This document shows, piece by piece, positions 36,101-47,964 of a stretch of 64,000 nucleotides of DNA. Position 1 is the first letter of the stretch. The number at the start of each line of letters is the position of its first letter. Source of the stretch: Pomacea canaliculata (Eukaryota > Mollusca > Gastropoda > Architaenioglossa > Ampullariidae); assembly GCF_003073045.1 (NCBI RefSeq), contig NC_037596.1, forward strand, positions 27,564,392-27,628,391, given 5' to 3'. A program made the translations under genes and the position numbers. The notes below the pieces were generated by a model. That model was not told the DNA's origin. It made no database searches and saw nothing but the letters and a program-made list of their open reading frames with translations.

Positions 36101-39100
36101 CATGTAACTCCGAGGACCGTTCACGCGCACAGGCACCCTAGTGGTAACGGCCGTACGCTACGTTGCGGTTTTTAAATTTTTTAAGACGTAAATGAAAGAA
36201 TATATAAGGGAGAAAACACGGAATCCCTTACGAATTGTTTCTCTTTCCATTACTTCCCTTTAAAGGCTAAAAAAATCAACCAATCAGGTATTTTGTTTTG
36301 TTTGAGCGAACACGACGTTTTGTTTATCAATCGCCATATTGACATTTATTACCTGTCGCTCAATTCGACGTGGATTGTGTACTCAAACAACCAAAAATGA
36401 GAAAACAAACAGTAAGTAATATTGAAATTCATTTGTATATTCTAATAAAACATATGTCTGTTTTGTACTTTTGTGTATGTATCTATTTCATAATTTTTTT
36501 TTTATTGTCAAATGTTTGACCTACATCCCGCTTTGTGAATTCTCCGTCCTATACACTCTTTCAGTTGATTTTACTACAAGACAACAACACGTATGTTTGT
36601 TAAAAGTTACACCACGTAAATGTCTTTTAAATTATCTTTAAAATGGAGTATCGCAGATAGCTGTTTTTATTCATGGTTAAATATAATTTAAAAAAGAATA
36701 CCGGTCAAAGTTCATTCACCGGGTTTCGCCGCTTAGTTTCTGTGTGTCAAACCGCCTCTAGCCTAAATGTCCTCAAAGAGTAAAATACGTAATTTGTGAG
36801 TTTCTATGGACAAGAACAATGTATGTGCATTTCTTATTGTTTTTAAACATCAATTTCTGTCTCCTAAAAGTCTAACTTCTTGTTAGCTGACATAACCTGT
36901 GTCAACATGTGTCGGAACAACTTTTAAGTTTCAAGTAGATTGTTCCTTTTCTACACGTTGTAATCTATCATTATCAGTTTGAATTTTTCTTCTACCTCTT
37001 TTATGTACTTTTTTATGATTTTTTGAAAAACGGTAATAATCATGCGTACCAGTGGGTCAAACTGCCTCTAACCTAGCCATCTTCAATGAGTTAAAATTAC
37101 GACATGGATTTACAACTGTTTTTAAGATGGTCCCTCTGGAATAGACATCAGAAGCTACACGAGAACATCTGGAGACAGTACAGAGATTGTGTTAGTATGT
37201 ACTGCAATAGATGTTTACCCTTCAGCTGTGTTTGTCTGGAACATCACGTGTGACAACATTACTGACAGCTCGAATACCAGCACGTGTACCTTTACTACAA
37301 CGAGTGAAGAAGCCGAGATGATAGTCGAGTGCACAGCAAGCAACAGTGTGTTTGAGAATGTGTCTTCATCGGCGATTTACGTGGTACATATCTCAGGTAC
37401 GTAATATTTTACTGGTGTAAAACAAAACTGATTGAAACTACATTTTCACAGAAATAAAATAATGATATTGTTTACATCATCACAAGTATGTTTGCGAAAG
37501 CATTAACGTTTTAAACAATAATTAACAAACTCATAATTGCAGTAAGAAGAGTATAAAACGAATACATTGTTTACTTTTTTAGACGGGCATGATGGCTTTC
37601 AAATCTGTACAGGAAACAAACAGTCTCATGACATATTGATAATAAGCGGGATCTCTGCTACCGTTGTTATCGTCATTGGAGCTGTTATCTTCGTCTGCAT
37701 CATCAACAAGTGGCGAGGTTAGCATGTTTTCATTTTGTAAAGTGCGTATAGATGATTAGAATCAATTGGGTTCTGTCCCTCCCGACAAAATAGAAAGTGC
37801 AATGTGAATTGGGTGTTGCATTCAGCTCTTTTACAATAAGCTGAAGTTGTCTCCATTTTCATTGCTCAGACCACAGCTATAGTATCATAGAGTTTACTAT
37901 TCTCACTTGTAATCCTCAGTTAGGACATCCGGTGGCTTAGTAACATAGTTTCTGTGACCTGCACAGTGAGTATTATAGGATGAATTGTTTAGAATTTGAG
38001 TACGATATTGTTTCTCATATCAGGGCTAAATAATACTGTCATACAACATAAGTTCATCTGTCGCATTCATGTCGTGATAGGAATTAATATATATTTAATT
38101 CTAAATATATATTAATTCCTTTTTGACTTGTTCTTAGAATGCTGTCGCAGTGGCTTTAAATCAGTAAAGGAAATTTGAAAGTAATTACTTGTAGTACACA
38201 GGATGATAAACAGATTCAGGAAATAAATGTAAATTCAGTATATGTTAATAATGCTCGGTTAGAGGTTGTCGGAGTCAGTGTTTTAAGTTTTCATACAGTC
38301 TTCAGCAAGCGTGGGACACCGACTCCTGTTGTACACTACACCGCGCCGTCAGGTGACCTGTACACCATCGCTGGTACAACGATAAGAAACCACGGCGATA
38401 ATGAGAATATGGTAATTTGTGAAACAATCGAGAATCGACTATCTAGAACAGAGCGTATTGGGTTTGATCAGGCTTGGTCAAAACCTGACAAGAGGGACGA
38501 AAGAAGAAAACCTTTAAAGCCAAAAAGAAACCCAAAGCCAATCAGAACAGGTAAACAAATTCCATGATTTACTAGGTAAAACAATGACACCTATTTAAAA
38601 GGCAGCATTGTGGTAATAAAAAATCTTTTATTAAAAATACTTTAGTCTTAATAGAGTTGTTGTAGTGTCCAGTAGTAAAAAAGGTCATTAAAGGTCATTA
38701 AATAACTTTTGTTTGTAGCAATGCAATGTTACCTTTCCTTGAAACCTTGAATGCCTTACCTCCTAAACAAGTTTACGAAGCGTATTGAAAAAAGGAAAAC
38801 ATAAAAAAAAATCCAATTTTTAATCTAGACGGTAAAGACTTTAAATTAAAAATATCAAAGAGGATGATAAATTTAGACAAAGGGAGAGAACTTACACAAA
38901 CCTCTTGTGCCACGGGAAAATAATATTTCAAGTTAAGGAAACATGGTGGAACAAATAACATACTGACTTCTTTGAATAATAATTATGTGTTTGTCTATTG
39001 CTTTTTCTTTTCTATTTATTATGAATTCCAGAGGTTAACTCCGCGAATGTCACTGAACTGTCAGCTGATTCTTGTGTGGACGTTTATCATGACCTTTCCT

Positions 39101-39515
39101 GGACAACCTCTGGATTGACTGAACCTGATACAATCGTAAGATATGTTTCTGTTAAATCTGTTAGATATTTATAATCCAAGAGACCAATAATGATAAAGAT
39201 TTAATAATAAATAGCAAATTCTAATGAAAGTACAATCTTAATCTTAGAACTAAGTAATTTCATCCCTTTTGTTGCCGACAAAACATTTCACATACAATAG
39301 AAGTAATTTGTCGCTATCATTTTTTTTATCAAACCCAAAAGTTTTAAACTGTACAATTTAATTTTAACTTTTGTTTTCTTTATATGTTGCATGTGTTGAA
39401 ATAGAAAACTACTGCAGCAGAGATTGGAAATGACGAATATAATGCCCTACATTTCCATGTGAACTGTTCAGAACATCAACAGGACGACACTGACTACAGC
39501 CACCTTAACCTTTAG
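33113..39515 (+). CDS. Ig-type receptor F: four Ig domains, membrane segment, tyrosine-motif tail (complete)
   Basis: Ten exons join in frame to 610 aa: 33113-33167 (signal peptide MTFKVWTVYFILLLSGCSG), 33569-33922 (Ig1), 34760-34887 and 35324-35507 (Ig2, split at phase 0), 35621-35860 (Ig3), 37127-37396 (Ig4), 37583-37717 (membrane exon), 38299-38550, 39032-39135 and 39405-39515 (tail). Ig1 has VHLRCGQC, the core Trp in IQWYV and HVSCWC; Ig2 ends in DDGDYTYSVTV; Ig4 has LVCTAIDV, VWNIT and IVECTA. The helix (about residues 428-450) has no charged residue, and the tail is about 155 aa. Tail motifs: LYTIA, VYHDL, EYNAL and, at the very end, TDYSHL, which fits an ITSM-like T-x-Y-x-x-L. YNAL and YSHL are 15 residues apart. 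Likely a plasma-membrane immune-type receptor. The Ig3-Ig4 intron holds a roughly 970 bp insertion. Ligand unknown. Confidence 0.87.
36105..37085. mobile_element. Insertion of about 970 bp in the Ig3-Ig4 intron of receptor F
   Basis: The same intron of gene C is about 300 bp and lacks this block: flanking CTCATCCTCCATGT and TTAAAATTACGACATGG are contiguous there apart from a few bases. CATGTAAC is doubled at the left edge. The block contains two related strings, near 36745 and 37050 (GTCAAACCGCCTCTA and GTCAAACTGCCTCTA), so it has an internal repeat. Part of it (about 36350-36730) matches 46120-46320 in gene G. No open frame or clear terminal repeat; family unknown. Confidence 0.65.
38079..38120. 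repeat. Short perfect palindrome in receptor F intron
   Basis: Two perfect 18-base arms (AGGAATTAATATATATTT and complement) flank a six-base loop. It lies where the Tigger-type element sits in the matching intron of gene C. Confidence 0.85.
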
Positions 39516-39519
39516 TAGC

Positions 39520-42236
39520 AACTACAGTGATTCGCACTTGGATTATTTCTCCCGAAATGTGACAAGGAAAAACATTGTATAGCTTGTTAACTGCCAATGA
39601 TAAGCAAATTGTTTGCTTTCTTCACAGTGTTTGTTAAAATGGAAGGAAACAAACAAAGAAAAAGTAAATACATGTACCATATAATTTTGAATAATTTATT
39701 TTTGTTTGTCTCTAATTTTGTTTGTGTGTGTGTGTGCGTGGTTTCAGTCTCCTTTGATATTTTATTTTTTTATTTTTTTGAATTTACTGTTAAATATGTG
39801 ATTACTGCTAGTTCAAACTTTACATATATATATATAGAAACATGTGTATTATTAATGTATTATTAAAAAAAATTATTTTCTTATGGTAATTGTGAGTTCG
39901 TGTATATAAGAGTGATACATGTGTAAATGATGTAAGTATGCGTTAGTGTGAGTGTTTATTTGAGTAAAATTTGTAGGACTTGCTGCTAATTTATGGTAAA
40001 ATCTCTCTCTCAGTCACACGCGCATGCGCGCACACACACACGGTCGGGCAGACATACACATCTTAATGATTGACATCACACACCAACAAAAGAAAAAAAA
40101 TACAATATGGATTTTATCTGGTGACATCAATTTCTATAATAATATGCACCCAAGTTTTTATTTAATACTATGGAAGTAATTAAAGAGGAAGAACTCTTAC
40201 ACGCTTAGCTTTTCTGGTAAATTGTCAAACACGGTTCTCTCCCTTGATTAAGAACCCATTTGCGATTTAATCACTTTAAAGTGCTTGAAAACAGTGCATG
40301 CTAGTTGGGGACGGTATATCTTCAAGTAAAATACGACATTGTTTTTAATTGTCTCCCCTAATTTTTCGTAAGAAAGAATGAATGAAAGAAAATTTACACT
40401 CGTTTCAAACACATGTAACTTACTATGCTGCCCACATAGATCTTCTCCCCCCTGATGCTGGGTGTCACGTGTGGCCTCATTTGTATTAAAAGTAACCAGG
40501 AAGCTGAACAACTCAGGTATCTTTGCTTTGATGGGGGCTTGCTGTTATCTGTCTAAATGTGTCGGTGTCTTTGATGTGTGTGTGTGTGTGGCATACTTTT
40601 AAGCTAAAAATAAGTGGGAAATAGAGGAGATACTAAAAGATAGTGGTTCCTTCAAATAAGCAGTTAAACTCACAGCAGACGACATGTACAGGTGAAGTCA
40701 GACACAAGTAGATGACACACTGTTTGTTTACTTGGCTGTCACACCTACACACTGAAGGAATGTCAACACCTTCAAGATTTCAGAGCAAGTCCTAGATACC
40801 AAGAGATGCCTCCGCTGTTATTTATTTGATCGTTTCTTTTTAATTTTATCGCTCTCTTTTCTTTCCTTATCAAGCTCTTTTTTCTTACACCTGCTTTCCG
40901 TTTATAGTGCTGTCTGTACAAAAAGAACGAATTTAATGACATTTATGACAAAAACTATCTGCTTGAGACCATCGAGCGTAAAATTTCTTCAATACAATAA
41001 AAAAGAAAGAAATAAAAAAGAAGAAAAGACTGTTGCTCTTTATAACTTGGGTCCATTAAAACTGTCAATCCTACCCTACTTACTCGACACGAGAATGTAG
41101 ACCACCTTTGCGACCCGATTTTTTTCACGAGACTAGGAAGTCAACGACTGGATATTTTACTCCCTTGATAACCCGACTTTATCTTTTGTCCTTAAACGAG
41201 TCACAAGTCAGTCACTCATTTACGCAAAATCAATTTAGCTCAACACCTTTATTCATAGAACTTTCTATTTGTCTATGTGTTTGTATGTTTTTGTAGTCTA
41301 TGTATACTTGTGCAATTTTTTAGAAGTGTTTATTTGTGCCCCCGTTTCTTTCTTTGTGTGTATGTTCGTGTGCCTGCTGTAACTAAACTAAATTAAGAAT
41401 GAAAACAACCATCGAACTTCACCTTTTGTTTCTTACAGCCAAATCCCAAAACGATAAGTAAGTACGAAAGAGCGAGAGATACAAGGGAGGTAAGAAAACA
41501 TCTCACTTGCTCCAATATCCCACACATATGATGCTCTGCACTTTTCTCTATGATAGCTGTACCTTTCTCTTGATATTGTTCTTTCTTCTCAACTCAGTTA
41601 AAAAGAGCGCAACGTAAACATGTTTTTAATGTTTTATTTTAATTTGTTGGCAAAAAAGCTATTCAGCAGTCACAGAAAATTAGAGAAAGCTGTAAATAAA
41701 GCACTTCATTAGATATATTCGTAAAAATCTCTAAAGATTTATGAATGTACAAATTTTAGTTTCCTGATTAGAATCAAGAAATAACTCTCCTAAAAATAGT
41801 TGTTCTAAAGCCTAGTTGTCTCTTATTTGAAAAAAAACAACCCAAGATGTATTAAATTAATTTGAAGAAAATATTTCTTATTTTTTTCCTTGTCTGCTCG
41901 ACTTCTAAGTCTGAAAAAAAGCGATATAAAGGTGTGCGAGCCCTTATGTGTGAAATTCTTACTTCTCTACAAACCGACGACGATAGATGAGGATGCTCTG
42001 TGTCCAGCAACGAATGAATTCCGCCTTCCTTCTAGGCTGCTTACCTTCTAATTCCGAAACGACAGGACAAAGAGGAACATAATTTCTACTGTAGAATTCT
42101 GTCTCTACATTTTGGTGTTGCTTGAAACTGAAGTGACAGTATGTATCTAGGTACGCAGAAAGAAGTGGATGTACCTGTGAATCCTGTTGGATACAGCATT
42201 TGTCCTAACTTCTGATATTCTGAACTGGAGATAGAA
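39520..42236. other. Spacer between receptors F and G
   Basis: The first 1.3 kb matches the 3' flank of gene C (24055-25400), including a GT run and the shared block at 40187-40305. From about 40810 the similarity ends, and unrelated AT-rich DNA leads to gene G. No gene recognised. Confidence 0.6.
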
Positions 42237-45200
42237 ATGATGAGACCGACGATTTTGATATTATATGGACTTATACTTATGGAGGTAAAACTTCAATCAG
42301 GCAAGTAAACTTTTATTAAACCATGTATTTATGAAATTAAAACCTTTATTTATTGAGCTGTAATAACATGTATGGCAATGGAATTTTTTTAATCATTTTT
42401 TTCTAATTCTTGTAAAAGAGCGCGTGTACACATACACACACACGCGAACACAATTAAAATGTTTAAAAATTTATTGATGGGCGATGATAGAAACGGACGA
42501 AAAATAGACAGGACATATTTGTGTAATTAATATACAAAAATAGTGTGAAAAGTATATATATAATATATATATAATATATATATGTTTTTAAATCTATTAC
42601 TTGTTTGCATAGCTCTGAATATTATGAATGCTCGTCGTGGAACGATAACTGTAACGGAGGGCAGTAACATCAGCCTCACTTGCAGTCTGTATAAACGACA
42701 ACTAGAGTGGGACTTTTCTCCTGACTACCCATCACGATTCTACATCGGAAAGTGCAATAGAAGGTTGTGTTACATCCCAAAACACCGACAGTTTAGGATG
42801 TATGCCTCGTTAGCTCAGCGGCATTTTCCTTTCTACAAAGGCACGCTTGAAATTGTGAATGTCACAAGACAGGATCCTTCCATCTTCCGGTGCTCGGACC
42901 CCGACACAAAGGAGATCGCCTCGTGTAGGATTCAAGTCACATGTGAGTAGAGTGCACTTTACATTCCTTGGAGCATGACCTATGTCGTAGTCTGACAACA
43001 TTGGCATGTAAAACCTACACAGTTCCGAACGAAAGCATGGCTTAGAAAGGGAAGTAATCTATAGTATAACAACTTCTGATGGCTCCAGTGCTTGTCTCCC
43101 TTTATGTTTTCATTCATTTACGCACAGAGAGATTTTTTTTTCTAAGATAATACTCCCGGTAGGATATATCTTTTTCTTACTCGTGTAAGGCGGCTGTGCG
43201 CGGGGTAGGTTACATTTGAGCTTTTTGTCGTTATTGAGTTTAATTCAATCTTTTCTTTCTTCGGTAAAACAAGCAACAAAATGTGTTTTTTTTTTTTTTT
43301 TGATACATGATATTTCTATTTTATAGCTTCTGCTAGCATCGTTCCCGGCACCTGCTACGTGACGATACACAGCTGGCACGTGCACGGCACATGCGCTGTA
43401 GAAGGAATGTTGGCTTCAAACGTTGTTCACAAGTGCTCTTGGCTATTAAACAATGGTGACCAGGTAGCCATTCACGATGTTTATAACCTTCTGCGCAAGT
43501 ATATCTAAAGACTTTCCCAAAAAGTTTTGAATTACTACCAAAAACATATTTGCACTTTATGTCAAACACAAAGTGCTTATTCTTTGTAAACGCTTTTTTT
43601 ATTTAATAAAAGTAAATTTAATTCAGCAATATGAGAAATAAGAAAGCATAATCAACAAAAAGAAATAAACTTAAACATCCTTGTCTTTATCAGCCTACTC
43701 ATAATCCTAAGTACAGTATTATATAATTGTTCTAAGCCTTAATGGAACTGAAAATAAACATTCTGCATCTTATGTTTCGAAATCTTTTTCAAAGTCAAAT
43801 GACATAAGATTTAAAATAATCATTCAGCTTCAGAATGGTGACTGTTAGATGTGCAAAAAACGCTTAACAGTCTATCGACCATTGACCAACTGTATTGCAG
43901 ATCGAAAGTGGGTTTGGAGATTCTCTGAGTCAATACATATTTGACAATATTAATTATTGGAGAGGAAGCTGCTCTTTCAACACGATAATGCCAGTTGTCC
44001 GAGGATGGTATACCTACAGCTTTGCTATAAATCCACCCCAACCAAATTTTTTCGCAGGAACCATTGAAGTAGGTAAGATGATGTTTTTATACCTATGTAG
44101 CTTACGGTCACGCTCGTGAGGGGCTGCTCTTAGAATTTAAGGCAAGAACGAGACAAAAGCAGCATATAGAGGAACTACAAACAACACTAGTAAAATATAA
44201 CATAAAAGACATCTACAGATTAATTAAAACGGAAGAGGATATTAACAACTGATTGTATGTGATTTTGCAGTGGTGTAAAATGGGTAGGGGAGTAGCAGAC
44301 AGACAAAAATAGGTAAAGAAGGGGTCAAAATGGACAAGAATTGTGTGGACTGTTTTCAGAAGTAAGACTCAAGGAAATGTACAATTTACGAAGGTTATAC
44401 ATCTCTAAAGAGTTACAGCATTTAATAACTATTGTACATTGTGCAGTGCCTCCAGGAGAACCTCACCACGATTGTCCAGAAGTTGTAAATGAACAATCTA
44501 CAGTCAGCTGCAAATGCACCTCCTTAAACCCAGGAACGCCACCAGCGGAAATTGTTTGGGATGGAATGTTTGATAATAGTAATACTTTACTTATTCAAAC
44601 TGTGGAACAGCAAAGTACAGTCAACAGTTATACATGTCGACTGACATGGGGTCCAAAAGGATTTATCAACCGAACAGTTGTTTATACCTTTAAAATAGTA
44701 GGTAAGTATAAGTTATATTATTGAACAAATACCTGTACATTAGTACGTAAGTATTATAAGGTTTACTTTTTGTGTCATAAAATGTGTAACCGAGAGCTGG
44801 GGTTCAGGACTGACGACAACAACCGTCCAACACTCAGATAAAAGCAGGAACCGTCAGCAGGTGTGACACTTGAATTCACGGGCGACAACAATGCGACGGC
44901 TGCGGCGCCACACGTTGATGCCCTTCCCGATCCACTGATCTGATCGACTGATTATATTTCTAAGTAATTACTGCGGGGGCACGATGTGTGTAGAAGGGCC
45001 GGCATTCTGTCAATCTGCCCCGTGTGTGATTGTCCAGTCATAATTACATTTCATAGGCGCAGCCGTGGAAAAACGAAAAGAAAATGAACAAAATAGTAAG
45101 ATAAACAAACTAATCAATGCTTAAACCACATCTACGTGTTATCTACAGTGTCAATGAATAGTGTCACACAAAACAGTTTTCTACACATGTGAGTTTTATG

Positions 45201-47291
45201 CCTGTCTAACAGCAAACAGCTGCGAATTTTGTGCCTGGGGTACTACAGGCACTGCCACTTCTCGTATCACAGGTCCTGTCACTTCTGGTACCACAGACAC
45301 TGTCATATCTGGCACCACAGCCACTGTCATCTCTGGCACCACAGGCACTCTCATCTCTGGCACCACAGGCACTGCCACTTCTGGAACGACAGGCACTGTC
45401 ATATCTGGCACCACAGGTCCTGTCACTTCTGGCACAATAGGCACTGTCATCTCTGGGACCACAGGTACTGCCACTCCTGGAACTACAGGTACTGCCACTT
45501 CTGGCACAACAGCCACTGTCATATCTGGCACCAAAGGTACTGTCACTTTTGGTATCACTATAGTTCTGGCATGACGGGGTGGGACAGTACCATACCAAAA
45601 CGGAGTTTCTTCGTCACTGTCGCAGTCCTGACAATCCTGTGTCTTCGGCAGTTGACTGTCCTCTAACAGCAGAGACGGCTATATATACATATATATATAT
45701 ATAAAAGAAGTATCGTTGAGCTATCTTTCATTATATATATATATAATTATAGTATATAAGTCCTTGTGTCACAATGTGATACTTTTTCATCTTACAATAC
45801 TTTTGACAATAACGGAATAAAATTGTTAATCTGTTCCTATGCATATTTATTTCACGCAGAAAACAAACCTAGTGCTGGGTCGGCAGTTCTAATAGGAACA
45901 ACTGTGGGTGTTCTTGCTGCTCTGGTTATTATCATTTTCATTATATTGATGATCATACGTCTAAAATGTAAGTGCATTCACATGTAAACTTTCATATCTA
46001 TTTGCAACATGGGATAGATCACAGTGTCATTTGGATGTTTGAATATACATCTGTTTAAATTACTTGCGTTCAGGTATTTTGCTATTTTTGAAAGTAGACA
46101 AAGATTCTGTTATCTTCAATTCGTTTACCAGTTACTCAATTCAACATGGATTTGTACTCAAACCACTGACAATAAGTACAATTAACACCACGCAAATGTC
46201 TTTACAATGCTCTTTTAAAGGGTGTATCACAGATAGTTGTCTTAATTATAGGTTAATAGAAATAATTTTATTTTTAAAATACCGGTAAAAATTTCACTTT
46301 TTGCCTCGCCAGCTGAAAGCAAAGCGCACATTATTAACTATGGAGCATTTCAAGTTTAAAAAATGTTTTTTTTTGAAAGATATAAGTGTGAGATGCAATA
46401 AAATATGCAAGTTTCTCATTTAGTAAAATAAAAGCAGAATGAGCCGCGCTCGCTTAAATAACAATCATGTACCTGTTTCATCCAGAATCTGCCAGGTAAT
46501 AGTACAACTGGTATTTAGCACTTTAATTTATAATTCTTTAACACCACTATGTGCATAGATGTTGTCATAACACAAATTTCCCTTTAATATGTCAGGTCCA
46601 GTATACTGCAAGGCGAAAAGGCCTTTTAGCGAAGAACACACTTACGACGACATCGCAGGTATATTATAGTCACGTGGTCCTTAACAGGCAATATTTTTAA
46701 TCATTTAAAGCAAACGACTTATTATGTTTACTTGTATTTCTTACTTACAATACAAAAATGTAAGTGACGATAGCTACACTGTGCCTAGTGCAAGGAAGAG
46801 AAAATAAAGTAAGGTGTGCTGTTATGGCAGAGATTGTTGTTTATGTTGCTTGAAATGTGAGATCAAATGTTAGGAATGTTTGTAACAGATGTTGAACAAA
46901 GTCCACACTATGACAGACTCACAAGACAAGAGACAGGTGAACATCACTACGAGACTGCTGCCAATGGAGGCGGGAATTGTTCTCAAACTGCAGGCAAGCA
47001 ACTAAGTATTTAAAGCATTACTAATTAAACCATCAGAGAGGAAGTTAACAATTCTTACTAAAAATAGAGATTTTATTTTTGAGAAAACAATTGTTATACA
47101 TATTTACCATGGAGCGTTACATCTCGAAATTTCTAATAAGAAATTTAATAATAAATCTTACATTATGAACTATACATTTTCAATACTACTTATATCTGGA
47201 TCTTTAAAATTTTACTTAGTTTTATTTTCCTTTAGATGGAGTGTTTGTTGTACCTGCAACATATTTGACAGTTTGCAGTCCTGAGAGATAG
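42237..47291 (+). CDS. Ig-type receptor G: three Ig domains, Thr/Gly-rich stalk, membrane segment, ITAM tail
   Basis: Ten exons join in frame to 537 aa: 42237-42300 (signal peptide MMRPTILILYGLILM; GC donor), 42613-42942 (V-like Ig1 with SNISLTCSL, LEWDF, LEIVNVT and IFRCSD), 43327-43463 and 43901-44072 (Ig2, split at phase 0), 44447-44701 (Ig3), 45213-45536 (stalk of repeats of about eight residues such as GTTGTVIS), 45860-45967 (membrane helix), 46596-46658 and 46889-46993 (ITAM exons; GC donor), and 47236-47291 (ending TYLTVCSPER). If the last GC donor is not used, the frame stops at 47013 (525 aa). The tail reads YDDIADVEQSPHYDRL around residues 480-495, with Glu at -3: a canonical ITAM. 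AATAAA lies near 47356. Domain order recalls vertebrate TIM receptors (Ig, mucin stalk, signalling tail), probably by convergence. Use of the stalk exon is inferred from phase and splice sites. Confidence 0.78.
45236..45545 (+). repeat. Coding minisatellite, 24-base unit, in the receptor G stalk
   Basis: About 13 imperfect copies of a 24-base unit (GGCACCACAGGCACTGTCAT plus TCT-type ends) encode Gly-Thr-Thr-Gly-Thr-(Val/Ala)-(Ile/Thr)-Ser. Dense Thr and Ser suggest an O-glycosylated mucin-like stalk. Copy number is probably polymorphic. The opposite strand is also open, a by-product of the repeat. Confidence 0.85.
46070..46330. repeat. Partial second copy of the receptor F intron insertion
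   Basis: TTACTCAATTCAACATGG, ACACCACGCAAATGTCTTTA and the stretch around ATACCGGTAAAAATTTCA align with about 36350-36730. It lies in the intron between the membrane exon and first ITAM exon of gene G. Shared non-coding DNA in two unrelated introns supports a dispersed repeat. Confidence 0.6.
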
Positions 47292-47964
47292 CACATGGCT
47301 GCTCTACACAGCCACAGTACATATGCCTGACAACTTTTGTATGTTCTTAAGGAAATAAAAGTTTTCTTGATTCTTTCTGTGTTTATCTTGGGTAATAAGG
47401 AATTGTCCACAGCATAGCTGTCTTTTTTTCAGGGTCTCCAAAAAATAAAGTATATGGTTATGCATTAGAAAGTAGAAATGAGAATAGTGCCTACTCACAT
47501 TGGTAAGGATCATGTTTTTTTCTCTAAAAAACAAGAAAGAGGCATGGACAGCATATGAGGGACAGGAAAGGAAAGTACATACCGACAACATATGAATAAA
47601 AATGGTAGCAATGTAGAATGTATCAAAACTAAGTCACGCTCACTTAAACGTGTCTTCACGGGATTAAATCATTTCTTGGTACATCAACAGTATGTCATGA
47701 GGGCTTTTACTTGTCTAAAGACTTGTAAAAGATGTAGAAATCGTGTGAAAGTGTATTAACAGGAACAAAACCAAGAAAAAAATTGGGTTGGAAAATAATA
47801 TAAAACAATGAAATAATAAGCATTTGATTTAAATCAAAATCTTCATGTCGTCTGATGTGTTTGTTGTTATAAAGTATATATTAACAGCCTGTACTTTGTG
47901 TAAGCTACTAATTTAATCAAAAGCTAAGACTGTGTGTGCTTTACTGTAATTATTAGCCGAAGTG

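Noticed and set aside
45196-45598. 120-145 aa frames on the minus strand and in other + frames over the minisatellite
   Set aside because: A stop-free 24-base repeat opens several frames. Only one + frame joins neighbours in phase 1.
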